The notes beneath the pieces were generated by a model. It was not told where the DNA came from and searched no databases. It saw only the letters and a list, made by a program, of their open reading frames with translations. The position numbers and the translations under genes were made by a program. A DNA stretch of 64,000 nt, taken from the NCBI RefSeq assembly GCF_023544445.1, contig NZ_JALPVJ010000002.1, positions 186,001-250,000 of the forward strand, written 5' to 3'. The first letter of the stretch is position 1. Every line of letters begins with the position of its first letter. Below are positions 9,137 through 17,705 of the stretch, one piece after another. This DNA is from Actinoplanes sp. M2I2. Lineage in GTDB: Bacteria; Actinomycetota; Actinomycetes; Mycobacteriales; Micromonosporaceae.

Positions 9137-10630
9137 GTGCAAAGGCTCGCGGGGCGCTATCGGGTGGGGGAGGTCCTCGGCCAAGGCGGCAGTGCGGTGG
9201 TGCATTACGGCTTCGACAGCACCCTGAAACGACCGGTCGCGATCAAGATGTTCGACGTCTCGGCGACCGGCGTCCTGCTCGAGGCCCGGACGGCAGCCGG
9301 GCTCAACCATCCGAACATCGCCCAGGTCTACGACTACGGCGAGGTCGTCGACGGCCGGGACCGCACTCCCTACCTGGTCATGGAGTTCGTCGGCGGGGAG
9401 ACCCTGGCCGACCGGCTCGCCCGCACCGGCGCCCTCCGGTGGCGTCAGGCTGCCGGGATCGGCGCCGAGACCGCGTCCGCGCTGGCCGCCGCGCACGCGC
9501 AGGACCTGGTCCACCGCGACGTCAACCCGCGCAACATCATGCTCACCCCGGACGGCGTGAAGGTCCTCGACTTCGGGATCGCCGCCGTCGCCGGGCAGCA
9601 CCGGGCCGACACGGACGGCGGGCTCTGGGGCAGCCCGGCCCACCTGGCGCCCGAGCAGCTCCGCGGCGAGCCGAGCTTCCCGGCCGCCGACGTCTACGCG
9701 CTCGGCCTGCTGCTGTTCGAATGCCTCACCGGTTCGCGGGCCTGGCCGGGCACGGGCCTGGGCGAGATCCTGGGCACCCGTCACGGTCGCCCGGCGCCCC
9801 GCCTGCCCCGCGTCTCCGGCCTTCCCCGCGAGATCGTCCATCTCTATGAGGCCTGCACGGCCGAGGACCCCGAGGCCCGCCCGTCGGCGGCCGCCGTGGC
9901 CGAAACCCTCCGGCGCGTCGCCGGCCCGGCGCCGCTCACCGGGCCCACCGGCCCGGCGCCGCTCACCCGGCCGGCCCGGTCCGCCCGGTCCCGCCCCGCC
10001 CGGCCGGTCGCGCCGACGTCGGCGGTCGCGCCAGGCGTGAGCCCCGCGCCGGCGGTCGCGTCAGGCGTGAGCCCGGCGCCGCACGCGGTGTCGCCGACCC
10101 GGCCGGCCTCGCCGCGCCGGTCCCGTCGGCGGGCCACGGTGATGGGGTCGCTCGCGGTCGCCGCGGTGCTCGCCAGCATCGTCGGCCTGCAACTGGCCAA
10201 CGGCACGGTCACGCCGGGCGGCCGCGAGGCCGAGGCGGCTGTGGAGGGCGTCCAGCCGACGACCACCCCGCCGCGTCCCAGCAGTCCGGCCCCGTCGTCC
10301 TCGCCGACCACCGTACGAGTGCAGCAGACCAACGAGACGACGACCGTGTCCGTCCGGAAAAAGGCCAAGGCGCGCACGAGCCCGGCCGGCACGCCCACGA
10401 CCACGCCGCCCACGCGGAGGCCGACGACCCCGCCGGCCGTCCCGAGCAGCCCGCCGGCGACGTCCTCACCCCCGGCAGAGCCGACGCCGACGCCCACCCC
10501 GGACGAGACCGCACCCCCGGTCGAGCCGACCGTCGAGCCGACGGACCCGGAGACGACCGCACCCCCGGAGACCGATCCGCCGGTCACCACCGACCCCGAG
10601 ACCCCGGGCGACGGCGAGCCCGACGCCTGA
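9137..10630 (+). CDS. Membrane Ser/Thr protein kinase, atypical catalytic loop
   Basis: A 497-residue PknB-type kinase. The glycine loop (GQGGSAVVHYG), Lys37 in VAIK, the DFGIA motif and the APEQL motif are present. The catalytic loop reads HRDVNPRN: Asp128 and Asn133 are kept, but Asn130 replaces the usual Lys of HRDLKPxN, so activity may be altered. After a Pro/Ala-rich juxtamembrane stretch comes one membrane helix (about residues 335-355), then a ~140-residue extracytoplasmic tail rich in Pro and Thr, with no PASTA repeats. GTG 9137 follows GGGGGAGG. No phosphatase gene is adjacent. Confidence 0.88.
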   Translation: MQRLAGRYRVGEVLGQGGSAVVHYGFDSTLKRPVAIKMFDVSATGVLLEARTAAGLNHPNIAQVYDYGEVVDGRDRTPYLVMEFVGGETLADRLARTGALRWRQAAGIGAETASALAAAHAQDLVHRDVNPRNIMLTPDGVKVLDFGIAAVAGQHRADTDGGLWGSPAHLAPEQLRGEPSFPAADVYALGLLLFECLTGSRAWPGTGLGEILGTRHGRPAPRLPRVSGLPREIVHLYEACTAEDPEARPSAAAVAETLRRVAGPAPLTGPTGPAPLTRPARSARSRPARPVAPTSAVAPGVSPAPAVASGVSPAPHAVSPTRPASPRRSRRRATVMGSLAVAAVLASIVGLQLANGTVTPGGREAEAAVEGVQPTTTPPRPSSPAPSSSPTTVRVQQTNETTTVSVRKKAKARTSPAGTPTTTPPTRRPTTPPAVPSSPPATSSPPAEPTPTPTPDETAPPVEPTVEPTDPETTAPPETDPPVTTDPETPGDGEPDA

Positions 10631-10654
10631 GGTTCGGTCGCGGCCGGCGCCAGG

Positions 10655-10669
10655 CCGCCGCTTCGGCGG
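10655..10669 (+). terminator. Hairpin after kinase gene
   Basis: CCGCCG-CTT-CGGCGG starts 25 bases after the kinase stop, inside a longer GC-rich dyad. It probably ends the kinase transcript. Confidence 0.5.
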
Positions 10670-10733
10670 ACGGCCGCGGTCCGTGCGCGCCCACATCAAG
10701 TCCCAGCCGATGTGAGCCCGCGTCGGTTCACAC

Positions 10734-11073
10734 GGCGTAGTCACGATCACCCTGGACGATCCCGGTCGCACCGCCACCATGCTCAACCGGCGGCACTACG
10801 ACGGGCTCGCTGCCTGCCCCGACGACCTGACCGCACACCTGCACCGACTGCGGGCGTAGTGCTCACGTCGGCGACGCCAAGTCGTTCATCCAGACACTCC
10901 TGGACGCCGGCCCCGAGCCTCACGCCATGGCCGACGCCGCCCGTGGCGCCCTCGACGCCGGCCTCGTGATCGCCGGCGCCGGCGCCGGCGTCGCCTCGGT
11001 GCTCGCCGCCGGGTTCCCGCCCTGGACCGGCGGCGTCCGGCATTACCTGGTCTCCGCACGCCCACCGGCGTAG
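10734..11073 (+). pseudogene. Remnant of a FadB-like fatty-acid oxidation enzyme
   Basis: Two fragments in different frames resemble opposite ends of the multifunctional enoyl-CoA hydratase/3-hydroxyacyl-CoA dehydrogenase. The first (from 10734) reads GVVTITLDDPGRTATMLN, like the hydratase N-terminus, and stops at 10859. The second (to the stop at 11073) contains GAGVASVLAAGFPPWTGG, like the C-terminal dehydrogenase motif around GFPxWTGG. About 600 residues between them are missing, so this is an internal deletion plus frameshift. The assignment rests on motif recall and should be checked by translated search. Confidence 0.5.
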
Positions 11074-11437
11074 TGATGCTCTCCGTTCGAAGAGCGGACG
11101 CACTCAGCAGCTAGCTCGTCTGCTGCCAACACTCGCGTCCGGTCCGGTCGGCCACCGGCTCTGCCGGTCTTACGCGAGTCGGTCCTGTGGGCGGTGCCGG
11201 GCGTGTGCTCCCGCAGCGCCAACCCCGCCGGTCTCCGCCACGGCCCGGCCTTTCCGATTCGTGGCGGTTCTGCCCGGCGGGGTCCGCCTGTGCCGGCCGC
11301 GTCCGCGATCGACGGGTTGCCTCGTCCTGGTCTCGACGAAGCGAGCTCCGGCTTGCCGCACCCCGGGCCGGCGCATCGGGTGACTCGTGCCGCCCGGGGT
11401 GTGCGGTCAGGCGCCGGAGGCCGGCCGGGCGGTCACC
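11074..11437. other. Non-coding stretch before GH127
   Basis: No supported gene. The open frames here are short, Arg/Pro-rich and shadow-like. A weak GCTCT/AGAGC dyad lies near 11079-11096. The region separates the decayed FadB-like gene from the 3' end of GH127. Confidence 0.35.
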
Positions 11438-13762
11438 TCACTGGAGGCGCCAGTTGTTGTCGGCGCTGCCGTTGTCGGGCTCCTGGACCACCTGGGTGCC
11501 CCACGTGCTGGAACCGTTGAGGACGGCCAGGACCTTGCCGCTGTTGACGTTCCGGATCCGGTAGGTGCCGTTGCCGTTGTCGACCAGCGTCCACCGGTGG
11601 TCGGCGGTGCCGGTGTCGGACCACTGCAGGACCCGGGCGTTGTCGGCCGTCGACATGTTCTCCACGCCGAGCACCTTGCCGCTGTTGGCATTGCGGAACC
11701 GGACCGCGGCGCCGTCGGTGACGCGTACCCAGTTGTGGTCGGCTGTTCCGGTGTCGCCCCAGACCACGGCCAGACCTCCGTCGCCGGTGGCCATGTCCTT
11801 GATGCCCAGGACGAGTCCGGTGCCGACGTTGACCAGCTTCACCGTGCCGCCGGTGCCGCTGCCGCCGGTGGCCCAGTAGACGGTGTAGTTGAAGCCGTGC
11901 GCGTCGTGGAACGGCCCGATGTTCACGGTTGTGCCGTTGGCGGTGGCGGTGAAGGCCAGGTTCGACGAGCTGGTCCGGGTGATCGACGAGACGGTCAGCG
12001 ATGGGAGCCCGGCCAGGCTGCTGTTGCCGTAGTTGCCGCACAGCACGGCCGGCCCGTAGGTGATGGCCTGCACGTTCGCGTTGTCGTTGGCCGCCAGCAT
12101 GACCACCCGCATCGGCAGTTTCACCGTCAGCGTGTCGCCGGGAGCCCAGGTGCGGGTGACGGTCGCGTAGCTGCCCGGCGTCGCCGTGACGTTCTGGACC
12201 GCGCCGTTGACGCTGATCACCGGGTTCTGCGTCCACGCGGGGATGCGTACCCGGATGCTCCAGGAACCGCTCATGGCCCCGGACAGGGTCAGGGTGGTGG
12301 TGTCGCTGACCGGGTAGGTGGTGGACTGCGTGACGGTGATGCCGCGCTGCGACCAGTTGAGCGTCGACGGCACGAACAGGTTCACGGTCAGCGTCGTGCC
12401 CGCGAAGAAGTAGATCGAGTCCATCAGCTTGGTGTTCGTCTCGATGCCGGTGCCCTGGCAGCACCAGAACGAGTTGTAGTCGGTCGAGTAGGTCCCGCCG
12501 CCCCAGGCCGGGCCGACCCCGCGGCGCCCGCCGGGCCGCAACGGGGTGAAGTAGGTGACGCCGCCGTGGCTGTCGGCCGGGTTCTGCGCGCCGATCAGAT
12601 GGTTGAGCAAAGCGCGTTCGTAGAAGTCGAAGTAGCCCGCGTTGTTCGGATCGAGCAGCCACAGTTCCCGGGTCAACTTCAGCATGTTGTACGAGTTGCA
12701 GTGCTCGCACGTGTCGTTGCTCAGGTAGCCGGCGATGGCGTTCGGGGCGCGGAAGTGCTCGGCCTGGCTGTTGCCGCCGATCGCGTACGTGTGGGCCCGG
12801 GTGGTGATGGCCCAGGCGTTGGTGGCGATGTCGCGATACCGGGTGGTGCCGGTCGCCTTGTACTCCCGGGCGGCGCCGATCCACTTGGGCACCTGCGTGT
12901 TGGCGTGCGACCCGTTGAGCTGGTCGGAGTTGGCGGCCAGCGGCCCGAACACGGCGGCGTGGTCGAACCGTTGCGCCACGGTCAGCCATCGGGTGTCGCC
13001 GGTCTGCTGGTAGATGTCGGCGAGCACCTCGTTCATGCCGCCGAACTCGGTCCCCAGCAGGGCCTGCATCTGGCTCGTGCTCAGCCGGGCCGTACGGGTG
13101 TCGACCCAGCCGGCCAGCGCCAGCAGCACGGTGCGGGCCTGGGTGTTGCCGGTGTAGCGCCACACGTCGAGCAGGCCGGCCAGGGTCTTGTGGATGCAGT
13201 AGTACGGCACGTTGCCGTTCGACAGGGTGCGGGCCTCGAGCGCGGTGAAGTCCGACTCCGGGAATCCCGACAGGTAGCCCGCGGCGAACCCGGCGGCCGC
13301 GTTGTTGGCCTGGCACTTGGCCAGCTCGGCGACCATCTGGTCGGCCTTGGCCCGGCAGGTCGTGTCGCCCAGCACGGCGTAGGCCTGGGCCCACGCGGTG
13401 AGGAAGTGGCCCTGCATGTGGGAGCGGAACGGGAACGTGGGGGCGTCCCAGCCGCCGTTGGCGGCGGCGCCGTTGGTCGAGAGCCGGTGATTGGCCCGGA
13501 AGACGAGGAGCAGGCGGTCGACGTCGACGAAGCGCAGATAGTTCAGAGTCCGCGTCTGGTTGTCCAGGAACCGGCCGGCGGTCAGCCGCACCTGGCCGAA
13601 GTCGAACGAGAACGCCGCCGCGCCGGCGTCCGGGCGGACCGGTGGCACGATGGCGGCGGCGGCCGGGCGCTGGTCGAGGACGGTGGCGCCGGTCGCGGTG
13701 ACCAGGACCGCGGCGCTGCCGGCCTGCAGCAGACGACGACGGCTCAGGGGCGAGGAAGACAT
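11438..13762 (-). CDS. Secreted GH127 beta-L-arabinofuranosidase with ricin-type lectin domain
   Basis: A 774-residue exported enzyme. The Tat-like signal (SRRRLLQ) opens the protein and is followed by a DUF1680/GH127 alpha-barrel. The cysteine-nucleophile/zinc site is complete: Glu353 and Cys355 in CEHCNSYNMLKL, and Cys434-Cys435 in SFWCCQGTG, the same spacing pattern as in HypBA1. About 130 C-terminal residues form three ricin-type repeats, each ending in ADHNW, ADHRW or ADNNW, a CBM13-like module. It should release beta-linked L-arabinofuranose from plant or glycoprotein glycans. ATG 13762 has GGGAG upstream. It is divergent from a LysR regulator. Confidence 0.93.
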   Translation of the reverse strand: MSSSPLSRRRLLQAGSAAVLVTATGATVLDQRPAAAAIVPPVRPDAGAAAFSFDFGQVRLTAGRFLDNQTRTLNYLRFVDVDRLLLVFRANHRLSTNGAAANGGWDAPTFPFRSHMQGHFLTAWAQAYAVLGDTTCRAKADQMVAELAKCQANNAAAGFAAGYLSGFPESDFTALEARTLSNGNVPYYCIHKTLAGLLDVWRYTGNTQARTVLLALAGWVDTRTARLSTSQMQALLGTEFGGMNEVLADIYQQTGDTRWLTVAQRFDHAAVFGPLAANSDQLNGSHANTQVPKWIGAAREYKATGTTRYRDIATNAWAITTRAHTYAIGGNSQAEHFRAPNAIAGYLSNDTCEHCNSYNMLKLTRELWLLDPNNAGYFDFYERALLNHLIGAQNPADSHGGVTYFTPLRPGGRRGVGPAWGGGTYSTDYNSFWCCQGTGIETNTKLMDSIYFFAGTTLTVNLFVPSTLNWSQRGITVTQSTTYPVSDTTTLTLSGAMSGSWSIRVRIPAWTQNPVISVNGAVQNVTATPGSYATVTRTWAPGDTLTVKLPMRVVMLAANDNANVQAITYGPAVLCGNYGNSSLAGLPSLTVSSITRTSSSNLAFTATANGTTVNIGPFHDAHGFNYTVYWATGGSGTGGTVKLVNVGTGLVLGIKDMATGDGGLAVVWGDTGTADHNWVRVTDGAAVRFRNANSGKVLGVENMSTADNARVLQWSDTGTADHRWTLVDNGNGTYRIRNVNSGKVLAVLNGSSTWGTQVVQEPDNGSADNNWRLQ

Positions 13763-14119
13763 ATCGGACAACTCCCGGGGGTGGGGACGGCTCGACGCTG
13801 TGATCGTTAACATAGACGAAAACGATTGAGTGGAGGCGGCGAACGGGGGATGCCGGGAATGTTGCCAGAGTATTTCGCTGCCTTCAAGACGCGTTGTCCT
13901 GCGCTAGCAGCGGCCAAAAACGCGCCTACGCCGTAACACTTTTCGGGACGGCCGACGGTGAAGGGTGCGCCGCTCGGGTTTCCTGTCGCGATGATCTTCG
14001 TGAACGTTCACCAGCGGTCTCCGGCCAAGGCGGTGCCGACGACGACTCCTTGACTTCACTGGGCAGGGCGGTAACATCCACGAAACGTCATGTTAGCGCT
14101 CACATGAGGGGTGGATGTC
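13763..14119. promoter_or_regulatory. Divergent GH127/LysR regulatory region
   Basis: This 357-base gap holds no gene. Near GH127 an inverted repeat ATCGTT-N12-AACGAT (13803-13826) sits ~40 bases from the start codon. Near LysR lies the LacI-like box at 14091-14104. A LysR-type T-N11-A site is expected but none can be singled out. Confidence 0.45.
14091..14104. promoter_or_regulatory. LacI-family-type box TGTTAGCGCTCACA
   Basis: Differs by one base from the perfect palindrome TGTTAGCGCTAACA, a shape common for LacI-family operators of actinobacterial sugar genes. It overlaps the start region of the LysR gene and could repress it. Confidence 0.5.
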
Positions 14120-15070
14120 GTGACGCCGCAGTCCCTGGACCTGACCGGCCTCTCCCGGGTCGAGCTGCGGCAGCTGCGCTATTTCGTGACGCTGGCCGAG
14201 GAGCTGCACTTCGGGCGGGCCGCCGCCCGTGAGCACATCGTGCAGTCGGCGCTGAGCCAGCAGGTGCAGCGTCTCGAGCGCACGCTGGGCGTGCCGCTGG
14301 TCTCGCGCAACACCCGCCGCGTCGAGCTCACCCCGGCCGGCGTCCGGTTCCTGGCCGAGGCCCGGCAGATCCTGGCCCACGTCGAACGCGCGGCGGCCGC
14401 CGCCCAGGGCGCCGCCGACACCGGCCCGGTCCTGCGGATCGGCGTGCTCGACGAGGGCTACGCCGCCGTGCGCCCGGTGCTGCAGGACGTCGTGGCCCAC
14501 CACCCCGACGTGGAGGTGCACGTCATCCACGCCGGGTTGCCGGAACAGCGCCGGGCCCTGATCGACGGCCGCCTGGACATCGGCGTCGGCCGGGCCTCGG
14601 ACGTGCCGCCGGAGATCACCACCGAGGTGTTCCGGCTCGACGCCCTGGGTGTCCTCGTGCCGGAGGGACACCGGCTCGGCCGCCTCGCCGCCGTGCCGGT
14701 GGCCCAGCTCGCCGCCGAGTGCCTGCTGCTGCCCGACGAGACGCAGGCGCCCGAGTTCCGGCGTTTCCTGACCGAGCTGTGCCGTTCCTCGGGCTTCTTT
14801 CCCGACCGCTTCCGCGGCAGCGTGCAGGGGCTGCACGCGGGCGCCGACCTCGTGGCCGACGGCCGGTGCGTGATGGTGACGCCGGAATCGGTGATGCCGG
14901 TGGCCGGCCTGCGCTGGCGTCCGCTGGCGCAGCCCACCCCGCGCTACCCGTGGTCGTTGCTGTGGCCGGCCCGCGACGCCCCGGCCCCCGTCGGCGTCCT
15001 CGTCGACGCCGCCCGCCGGCTGAGCCGCCGCCAAGGCTGGATCACGGCCGAGACCGGCCTGGCCAGCTGA
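14120..15070 (+). CDS. LysR-family transcriptional regulator
   Basis: A 316-residue LysR regulator. The N-terminal winged helix-turn-helix begins [21 protein letters not shown] and continues with [15 protein letters not shown]; the effector-binding periplasmic-binding-protein-like domain follows from ~95 to the end. GTG 14120 has GAGGGG at good spacing; GTG 14111 would overlap it. It is divergent from GH127 and convergent with GH51, and is the only specific regulator gene inside the arabinoxylan region, so control of arabinose-releasing enzymes is a reasonable inference. The effector is unknown. Confidence 0.9.
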   Translation: MTPQSLDLTGLSRVELRQLRYFVTLAEELHFGRAAAREHIVQSALSQQVQRLERTLGVPLVSRNTRRVELTPAGVRFLAEARQILAHVERAAAAAQGAADTGPVLRIGVLDEGYAAVRPVLQDVVAHHPDVEVHVIHAGLPEQRRALIDGRLDIGVGRASDVPPEITTEVFRLDALGVLVPEGHRLGRLAAVPVAQLAAECLLLPDETQAPEFRRFLTELCRSSGFFPDRFRGSVQGLHAGADLVADGRCVMVTPESVMPVAGLRWRPLAQPTPRYPWSLLWPARDAPAPVGVLVDAARRLSRRQGWITAETGLAS

Positions 15071-15082
15071 GCCGGCACTGAC

Positions 15083-15253
15083 GCGGCCGGCGGAACAGGC
15101 GCGGCCGGCGGAACAGGCGCGGCCGGCGGAACAGGCGCGGCCGGTGGAACAGACGGAGCCGGTGGACCTGACGCAGCCGGTGGACCTGACGCGGCCGGCG
15201 GAACAGGCGCGGCCGGGGGAACAGGCGCGGCCGGGGGAACAGGCGCGGCCGGC
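15083..15253. repeat. 18-base minisatellite, nine full copies
   Basis: Nine tandem copies of an 18-base unit, consensus GCGGCCGGCGGAACAGGC, plus a partial tenth copy, fill the gap between the LysR stop and the GH51 stop. The first three units are identical; units 4-6 differ at several places. It lies outside both genes. On the minus strand it would read as APVPPA repeats, but no gene there is supported. Confidence 0.9.
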
Positions 15254-15301
15254 TGAGCCGCCTGGGCAGCCATGCCCGGCTCAGCCGCCGCGGCCGGCCG
15301 G

Positions 15302-16804
15302 CTAACTCGTCAGGCGGATCAGGTTCCAGGACAGCGGCGGCAGCACCACCTGCAGGCGGCCGCCGTCGAGCTTGGGGTCGGCGAGCCGGCGCGGGGTCAC
15401 GCGGTCCGGGTTGTCCCGGTCGTTGACCGCCTCCGGGTCGTCGTCGGCCAGGGCGAGGTGTTCGCCGGTGGTGAGGTGGGGGAGCGAGCGCACGTCCACG
15501 TCGACGGCCATCTGCTCGTGCTGGTCACGGTTGACCGCGAACAGCGCCAGCCCCTGGTCGTCGTCCTGCAGCACAGCCACCGCGTCCAGCAGCGGCACCT
15601 CGCCGTGCGCCGCCGTCTCGTGCGAGGGCGACTGCGTCTCGAGCCGCAGCACGGTGCCCCGGCCGTAGCGCGACGTCAGGGCGTACGGGTGATAGATGGT
15701 CTGCCGCCAGGCCGGACCGCCCTTGGCCGTCATGATCGGCGCGATCACGTTGACCAGCTGGGCCTGGCAGCCGATTTTCACCCGGTCGGCGTGCCGCAAC
15801 AGGCTGATCAGCAGGTTGCCGACGACGACCGCGTCGGTGACCGAGTAGACGTCCTCGATGAGCGCCGGCGCCTCGCTGATCGGCAGGTTCTCCTCGCCGG
15901 CGAACCGGCTCTGATACCAGACGTTCCACTCGTCGTACGCGATGGTCAGCCGTTTGCTGTGCCGGCCGACCGCCCGGACGTGGTCGGCCGTGGCCACGAC
16001 CGCCTCGATGAACTGGTCGGTGTCGACCGCCGAGGCCAGGAAGCTGTCCCGGTCGTCGCCGTGCTGCTGGTAGTAGCTGTGCATGGAGATGTGGTCGACC
16101 GTGTCGTACGCCTCGGTGAGCGCGATCCGTTCCCAGGTGCCGAAGGTCGGCATCTTGCTGCCCGAACTGCCCGAGATCACCAGTTCGATGCCGGGGTCGA
16201 CCAGCCGCATGGCCTTGCCGGCCTCGGCGGCGAGCCGGCCGTAGTCGAAGGCGGTCTTGTGGCCGATCTGCCACGGCCCGTCCATCTCATTGCCCAGACA
16301 CCACACCTTGATCCCGTACGGGTCGGTCGCCCCGTTGGCCCGCCGCCGGTCTGACCAGGCCGTGCCCGACGGGTGGTTGCAGTACTCCACGAAGGCCCGC
16401 GCCTCGTCGATGCCCCGGGTGCCCAGGTTGACCGCCATCATGGTCTCGGCGCCGACCTGGCCGGCCCACCGCTGGAACTCGTCCACCCCGACCTGGTTGG
16501 CCTCGATCGAGCGCCAGGCCAGGTCGATGCGGGTCGGCCGGTCGGCGGCCGGGCCGATGCCGTCCTCCCAGTTGTACGCGGAGACGAAGTTGCCACCCGG
16601 ATACCGCACGATCGGCACGTCGATGCCGCGGACCAGCTCGACCACGTCCTGCCGGAAGCCGTCCGCGTCGGCCGTCGGGTGTCCCGGCTCGTAGATGCCG
16701 GTGTAGACGCAGCGGCCGAGGTGTTCCACGAAGGAGCCGTACAGCCGTGGATCCACGGCGCCGATGCGGAACGCGGGGTCGACGATCAGTGATGCGGAAT
16801 GCAC
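15302..16804 (-). CDS. GH51 alpha-L-arabinofuranosidase
   Basis: A 500-residue GH51 enzyme that removes alpha-L-arabinofuranosyl groups from arabinoxylan fragments. Acid/base Glu173 sits in CLGNEMDGPW and nucleophile Glu292 in AYDEWNVWY. Length is as expected for the intracellular family, and there is no signal peptide, so it acts on imported arabino-oligosaccharides. GTG 16804 has AAAGG upstream; the start lies 6 bases after the permease stop, so it is the last gene of the operon that begins with the binding protein. This links the importer to arabinose-substituted substrates. Confidence 0.94.
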   Translation of the reverse strand: MHSASLIVDPAFRIGAVDPRLYGSFVEHLGRCVYTGIYEPGHPTADADGFRQDVVELVRGIDVPIVRYPGGNFVSAYNWEDGIGPAADRPTRIDLAWRSIEANQVGVDEFQRWAGQVGAETMMAVNLGTRGIDEARAFVEYCNHPSGTAWSDRRRANGATDPYGIKVWCLGNEMDGPWQIGHKTAFDYGRLAAEAGKAMRLVDPGIELVISGSSGSKMPTFGTWERIALTEAYDTVDHISMHSYYQQHGDDRDSFLASAVDTDQFIEAVVATADHVRAVGRHSKRLTIAYDEWNVWYQSRFAGEENLPISEAPALIEDVYSVTDAVVVGNLLISLLRHADRVKIGCQAQLVNVIAPIMTAKGGPAWRQTIYHPYALTSRYGRGTVLRLETQSPSHETAAHGEVPLLDAVAVLQDDDQGLALFAVNRDQHEQMAVDVDVRSLPHLTTGEHLALADDDPEAVNDRDNPDRVTPRRLADPKLDGGRLQVVLPPLSWNLIRLTS

Positions 16805-16809
16805 GGAGT

Positions 16810-17703
16810 TCAGCCTTTCAGTCCGGTGCCGGCGATGCCTTCGACGATGTGACGCTGGAACAACAGGAACACGGCGACGAGCGGGATGGCGCCCAGCACG
16901 GCCGAGGCCATGGTGTCGGCGTACCGGATGCCGAAGGCTCCCTGCACGGTGGCCAGCCCGACTGGCATGGTCATCAGGTCGGGGTTGGTCAGCACGAGCA
17001 GCGGCCACAGCAACTCGTTCCACGAGGTGACGAACGTGAAGATGGCCACCGCGGCCACGGCCGGCCGGGCCAGCGGCATCACCACCCGGCGGTAGATGCG
17101 GAACCAGCCGGCCCCGTCGATGCGCGCGGCCTCCTCGAGATCGCGGGGCAACCCGTCGAAGAACTGCTTGAAGATGAAGATCGCCACGGCGGTCGGGATC
17201 TGCGGCAGGCTCACCGCCCAGTACGTGTTGAGCAGCCCCAGCGCGTCCATCTCGCGGAACTGGGGCACGATCAGCACCTGTCCGGGGATCATGATGCCGG
17301 CCAGGATGGCCCAGAAGACGACGTTGCGGTAGCGGAACCGCATGCGGGACAGGGCGAAGGCGGCCAGGCTGGCCGTGATGACGGTGCCCACCGCGGTCAG
17401 CGTGGAGGTGATCAGGCTGGCGCCGAACCAGTTGAGGATCGGCATGTCCGACAGCACCCGCCCGAACGCGGCGAAGGTCGGGTCGTCGATCAGCCAGCTG
17501 GCCCGGGTCGTCTCGGCGTTCGGCTTGAGCGCGGTGTCCACGGCCCAGGCCAGCGGCACCAGCCACAGCAGGGCGAAGGCGATCAGCACGCCGAAGCAGA
17601 TCCGGTTGAACAGCCGGTGCCTCTGGTCGATCTTGGCCTGGGTGACGCCGCGGTCGGTCCGGGCGGTGTCCGCGTCCGGCGGGGCGAGAATCGAGCTGGC
17701 CAT
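16810..17703 (-). CDS. Sugar ABC transporter permease, MalG-like
   Basis: A 297-residue inner-membrane permease of the carbohydrate CUT1 type with six predicted helices. The EAA loop that contacts the ATPase reads EEAARIDGAGWFRIYRRVVMP in the last third. AAGGAGGT precedes ATG 17703. It starts 2 bases after the MalF-like permease stop, and GH51 follows after 5 bases, so translation is probably coupled. No ATPase gene is present. Confidence 0.93.
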   Translation of the reverse strand: MASSILAPPDADTARTDRGVTQAKIDQRHRLFNRICFGVLIAFALLWLVPLAWAVDTALKPNAETTRASWLIDDPTFAAFGRVLSDMPILNWFGASLITSTLTAVGTVITASLAAFALSRMRFRYRNVVFWAILAGIMIPGQVLIVPQFREMDALGLLNTYWAVSLPQIPTAVAIFIFKQFFDGLPRDLEEAARIDGAGWFRIYRRVVMPLARPAVAAVAIFTFVTSWNELLWPLLVLTNPDLMTMPVGLATVQGAFGIRYADTMASAVLGAIPLVAVFLLFQRHIVEGIAGTGLKG

Positions 17704-17705
17704 GG

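Noticed and set aside
11170..11440. Small genes before GH127
   Set aside because: Frames on both strands are short and Arg/Pro-rich, with no start signals or recognisable sequence.
15083..15253. CRISPR array
   Set aside because: Units are directly adjacent with no unique spacers and no cas genes are near.
15071..15273. APVPPA-repeat protein on the minus strand
   Set aside because: The frame exists only because of the 18-base repeat, has no start signal and merges into the antisense of the LysR gene.
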